From positions 1 through 8,167 of the forward strand of contig DAOTXN010000167.1 of the NCBI GenBank assembly GCA_034435435.1: DNA of 8,167 nucleotides, given 5' to 3'. Below, piece by piece: positions 6,078 to 8,167 of the stretch. How positions within the stretch are numbered: the first letter of the stretch is position 1; every line of letters begins with the position of its first letter. The translations under genes were made by a program, and so were the position numbers. This stretch comes from DAOTXN01 sp034435435. GTDB lineage: Bacteria > Chloroflexota > Anaerolineae > S140-20. Below the pieces are notes generated by a model that was not told the origin of the DNA, did not search any database, and saw only the letters and a program-made list of their open reading frames with translations.

Positions 6078-7467
6078 CGGCGATCTGGCGCTCAAAGCCG
6101 CTTACTTGGCAGTGTTGAGCGGCGTGTTGTTTTTCGCTTGGGCGGGCGTTACGCTGGCTCAATCAGATGCGCCCATTATCCACGTGGTCGAGTCGGGCGA
6201 TACGCTGTTCAACATTGCGCAACGCTACGGCAGCACCGTCGAGGCCATCGCCGAGGCCAACGGGATCACCAACGTCAACTTGCTGGAGGTAGGACAGGAG
6301 CTGATTATCCCGACCGGGGGTACAGGCGCCGCGCCCAGCCTGGAAGTAGATAGTTATCGCGTGGTTCCCGGCGATACTTTGGAAGCCATCGCACGCCGCT
6401 TTAACACCACGGTGGTCGCCTTGTCCGAGCTGAACGGCGTGGTCAACCCGACCGGCCTGCCGGCGGCGGGATTGTTGCGCGTGCCGGCCGGGCAGGCCGG
6501 GCGCGTGCATCGCGTCGCATCGGGCGAGACGGCGCTCAGTTTGGCGCTACGCTACGACGTGCCGTTGTGGACCTTTCTGCAGACGAATGCGTTGAGCAGC
6601 TCGGGCGCGCTGTTGCCTGGTCAGCGCGTGTGGGTTCCCGGCTTGGCAATCACGGGCACGCTGGCTGCGCCATTCGAGGCGTTAGACGTGGGGCCGTTGC
6701 CGATAGTGCAGGGCTACACCGCGCGCGTGCGGGTAGATTTGACCCCCGAGGCCCAGGTGAGCGGCGTGTTCGATGACCAGGTGCTGCATTTTTTCGCCGA
6801 AGAGGACGTGCACTATGCGCTGTTCGGAGTGCACGCGCTGAGCGATCCCGGCGTTTATTCGCTGGCATTGCTCGCTGCCGGCGCCAACGGGGATGAGGTG
6901 TACATCACGCAGTCGATTCAGGTCGTCGATGGCGGCTATGGCTATGAAGAGATTATCTTGCCTGAGGAACGCGATGATTTGCTGTCGCCGGAGGCGTTGG
7001 CCATCGAGCGGACGCGCATGGCCGAGATCAAAACCGTGTTCACTCCCGAGCGCTACTGGGACGGGTTGTTCACCCGCCCCGTCACCACCGAGCTGACCTC
7101 GTTTTTCGGCACCCGCCGACTGTACCAAAGCCCCAGCTATCAATCCTACGGCTACCACGAAGGCACCGACTTTGACGGCGAGGTCGGCACGCCGGTGCAC
7201 GCCCCGGCGACCGGCGTGGTGGTGTTGGCCGAGCCACTGTATGTGCGCGGGAACGCCATCGTCATCGACCACGGCTGGGGGGTGTATACGGGTTACTGGC
7301 ACCTGTCGCAGATCAATGTCACGGTGGGGCAGCGCGTGACCCCGGGCGAGCTGATCGGATTGGTGGGGCATACCGGTCTTTCCACCGGCGCGCACCTGCA
7401 CTGGGATTTGTGGGTCAACGGGATCAACGTCAGCGCGTTGCAGTGGACAGAGCAAGAGTTTCCGTGA
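6019..7467 (+). CDS. Secreted M23 (LytM-type) peptidoglycan endopeptidase with three LysM domains
   Basis: Residues are numbered from the ATG at 6019 (482 aa). A signal peptide has a hydrophobic core at about 27-46 and likely cleavage after TLA (45-47). Three LysM repeats follow at about 53-98, 112-156 and 163-207, each opening with a VxxGDT/GET-type turn. A region of about 150 residues without a recognised domain contains a beta-rich segment ending near VVDGGYGY. The C-terminal M23 domain keeps its zinc and catalytic residues: H380 and D384 (HEGTD), H428 (YWHLS) and H459/H461 (HLHWD). It should bind and cut peptidoglycan cross-links outside the membrane. The start is uncertain: ATG 6019 overlaps DUF192 by 59 bases; TTG 6058, with GGAG twelve bases upstream and a more usual signal-peptide length (470 aa), is a good alternative. 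Frames opening earlier only mirror DUF192. Confidence 0.9.
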   Translation: MCWNGLKLETRFDLWHKTSNGDLALKAAYLAVLSGVLFFAWAGVTLAQSDAPIIHVVESGDTLFNIAQRYGSTVEAIAEANGITNVNLLEVGQELIIPTGGTGAAPSLEVDSYRVVPGDTLEAIARRFNTTVVALSELNGVVNPTGLPAAGLLRVPAGQAGRVHRVASGETALSLALRYDVPLWTFLQTNALSSSGALLPGQRVWVPGLAITGTLAAPFEALDVGPLPIVQGYTARVRVDLTPEAQVSGVFDDQVLHFFAEEDVHYALFGVHALSDPGVYSLALLAAGANGDEVYITQSIQVVDGGYGYEEIILPEERDDLLSPEALAIERTRMAEIKTVFTPERYWDGLFTRPVTTELTSFFGTRRLYQSPSYQSYGYHEGTDFDGEVGTPVHAPATGVVVLAEPLYVRGNAIVIDHGWGVYTGYWHLSQINVTVGQRVTPGELIGLVGHTGLSTGAHLHWDLWVNGINVSALQWTEQEFP

Positions 7468-7525
7468 AACGTGAGGAGTGATGCGTGATTCACGTTTTAC
7501 TCCTCACGCCTCACGCTTGACGTTT
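7463..7525 (+). repeat. Heptad-repeat array folding into a long hairpin
   Basis: Nine consecutive 7-base units can be laid out without gaps. The first four follow a CGTGAnn pattern (CGTGAAA, CGTGAGG and two more). The last five follow its reverse complement, nACGnTT/CACGCCT, so the array is two-fold symmetric. The core pairs CGTGAGGAGT (7470-7479) with ACTCCTCACG (7499-7508), ten perfect pairs, and an inner CGTG/CACG stem (7484-7487, 7491-7494) caps it. The first unit includes the TGA stop of the peptidase gene. It lies between two genes read in the same direction and may act as an mRNA stability or attenuation element. There is no long T tract immediately after the stem. Confidence 0.72.
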
Positions 7526-7543
7526 TAGAAAGGATGGCAAAGC

Positions 7544-8032
7544 ATGGAGGCAGTGTTCAGCAGTGGGGCGAGTCTGGCATTGACTGTCGTCGTCGCCGGA
7601 TTGGTAACATATCTGAGCGTGTGGCTTTTTGAGCGCATCACGCGCGACATCGACGAATCGGCCGAGTTGCGGCGGGGCAACCTGGCCGTGGGTATTGTGA
7701 TGGGGGCCATTGTGATCGCCGTGGGGCTTATTGTGCGCCCGGCGCTGCAAAACCCGCTCATCGCCGCCGACGTAGGCCGGGCGCGTCCGTTGTATGAATT
7801 GCTGGTCAACGCTGTGGGGGTGCTCATTGCGTTGTTCCTGGCCGTGGTGGCCATGGGGGGCGCAGTGTGGCTGTTTACGCGCCTGACAAAAGACCTGGAC
7901 GAGTGGGTCGAGCTGGCCCAGGGTAACCAGGCAGTGGCCCTCTTGTTGGCGGGCGTGGTTCTGGCGGTGGCGCTCTTGACGGCGACGGCCGTAGATCGGA
8001 TCGTCGCTGCATTAACCGACGCCGTCTTTTAA
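7544..8032 (+). CDS. DUF350 family membrane protein with internal duplication
   Basis: The 162-residue protein has four likely membrane helices at about 9-29, 47-65, 88-111 and 129-150. Each half carries the DUF350 signature: WLFERITRDIDESAELRRGN (27-46) and WLFTRLTKDLDEWVELAQGN (109-128). The halves align at a constant offset of 82 residues with no gap, so W27/W109, T33/T115, D37/D119, E41/E123 and G45-N46/G127-N128 coincide. DUF350 proteins are inner membrane proteins of unknown function, often seen near spermidine-synthase-like genes in other bacteria. The ATG at 7544 has AAAGGA (7529-7534) upstream at a somewhat long spacing; an ATG at 7534 is out of frame. It follows the heptad hairpin, so it may be partly uncoupled from the peptidase gene. 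Confidence 0.9.
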   Translation: MEAVFSSGASLALTVVVAGLVTYLSVWLFERITRDIDESAELRRGNLAVGIVMGAIVIAVGLIVRPALQNPLIAADVGRARPLYELLVNAVGVLIALFLAVVAMGGAVWLFTRLTKDLDEWVELAQGNQAVALLLAGVVLAVALLTATAVDRIVAALTDAVF

Positions 8033-8069
8033 TTACCCGGGCGGGGGATCGATAACTGCCAGGAGGCCC

Positions 8070-8167
8070 TTGCACTGGAAAAAAGGTTTGCTTGCTGGTG
8101 CTCTTATTATCGGGTACAATATGCGCACGAGGCGCAGTAAACCCGCGGGCGGGCGCCCGCCGGGGGG
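8070..8167 (+). CDS. Possible 5' end of a gene running off the window (partial)
   Basis: A frame opening at TTG 8070 stays open to the window edge, 32 codons. It encodes a short positive start (HWKK), a hydrophobic run (GLLAGALIIGY) and then a basic, Pro/Gly-rich stretch (MRTRRSKPAGG). This looks like a single membrane anchor with a cytoplasmic basic tail. A strong AGGAGG at 8061-8066 lies three bases before the TTG, which is closer than usual. An in-frame ATG at 8121 is the other candidate start. With only about 30 residues visible, no family can be named, and the frame could be chance in GC-rich DNA. Confidence 0.35.
   Translation, partial: MHWKKGLLAGALIIGYNMRTRRSKPAGGRPPG
8092..8120 (+). 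promoter_or_regulatory. Possible promoter near the right edge
   Basis: TTGCTG (8092-8097) and TACAAT (8115-8120) are separated by 17 bases, the same layout and the same -10 hexamer as the promoter before the metalloenzyme gene. The start would fall near 8127. It lies inside the possible partial coding frame, so either the promoter or that frame's upstream start may be wrong. Confidence 0.35.

Noticed and set aside
6682..7455. 257-codon antisense frame in the M23 gene
   Set aside because: It lies opposite well-defined LysM/M23 coding sequence, has no recognisable motif and reflects GC-rich third positions.

Overview
The window carries GC-rich bacterial DNA, densely coded and with no rRNA, tRNA, CRISPR array, transposase or phage gene. 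The gene set (a cytosolic DUF192 protein, a triple-LysM M23 endopeptidase with a signal peptide, a DUF350 membrane protein, a radical-SAM enzyme of the AmmeMemoRadiSam group and an iPGM-like metalloenzyme), together with intergenic seven-base repeats of the CGTGAAA type, reminds me most of Chloroflexota (Anaerolineae or a relative). That placement is inferred from general familiarity and has not been tested by a search.

Layout. Bases 1-264 hold no convincing gene. They contain a pair of near-identical inverted arms (1-24 and 171-194) around two adjacent GC hairpins, which looks like a small non-autonomous repeat element. A small four-helix membrane protein (265-696) follows and ends at a clear intrinsic terminator. 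Immediately after that a near-consensus promoter opens a plus-strand operon: an NDUFA9-like atypical SDR (807-1739), an MFS transporter (1756-3027) and a YbgC/FadM-like hotdog thioesterase (3049-3492). This operon converges on amrS (4622-3537, minus strand).

A short divergent promoter region (4623-4731) separates amrS from a second plus-strand series: an alkaline-phosphatase-superfamily metalloenzyme (4732-5688), a DUF192 protein (5700-6077), an overlapping secreted LysM/M23 peptidase (about 6019-7467), a heptad-repeat hairpin (7463-7525) and a DUF350 membrane protein with an exact internal duplication (7544-8032). The last 135 bases hold a possible start of another gene that runs off the edge.

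How the genes fit together. The SDR, transporter and thioesterase could act on a lipid or acyl-CoA-derived compound, but no substrate can be named. The M23 protein acts on peptidoglycan outside the cytoplasmic membrane. AmrS normally works with AmrA (AMMECR1-like) and AmrB (Memo-like) proteins, neither of which is encoded here. I do not see a clearly new multi-gene system. The most interesting points are the repeat element at the left edge, the heptad hairpin, the almost leaderless promoter of the metalloenzyme, and the metalloenzyme itself.
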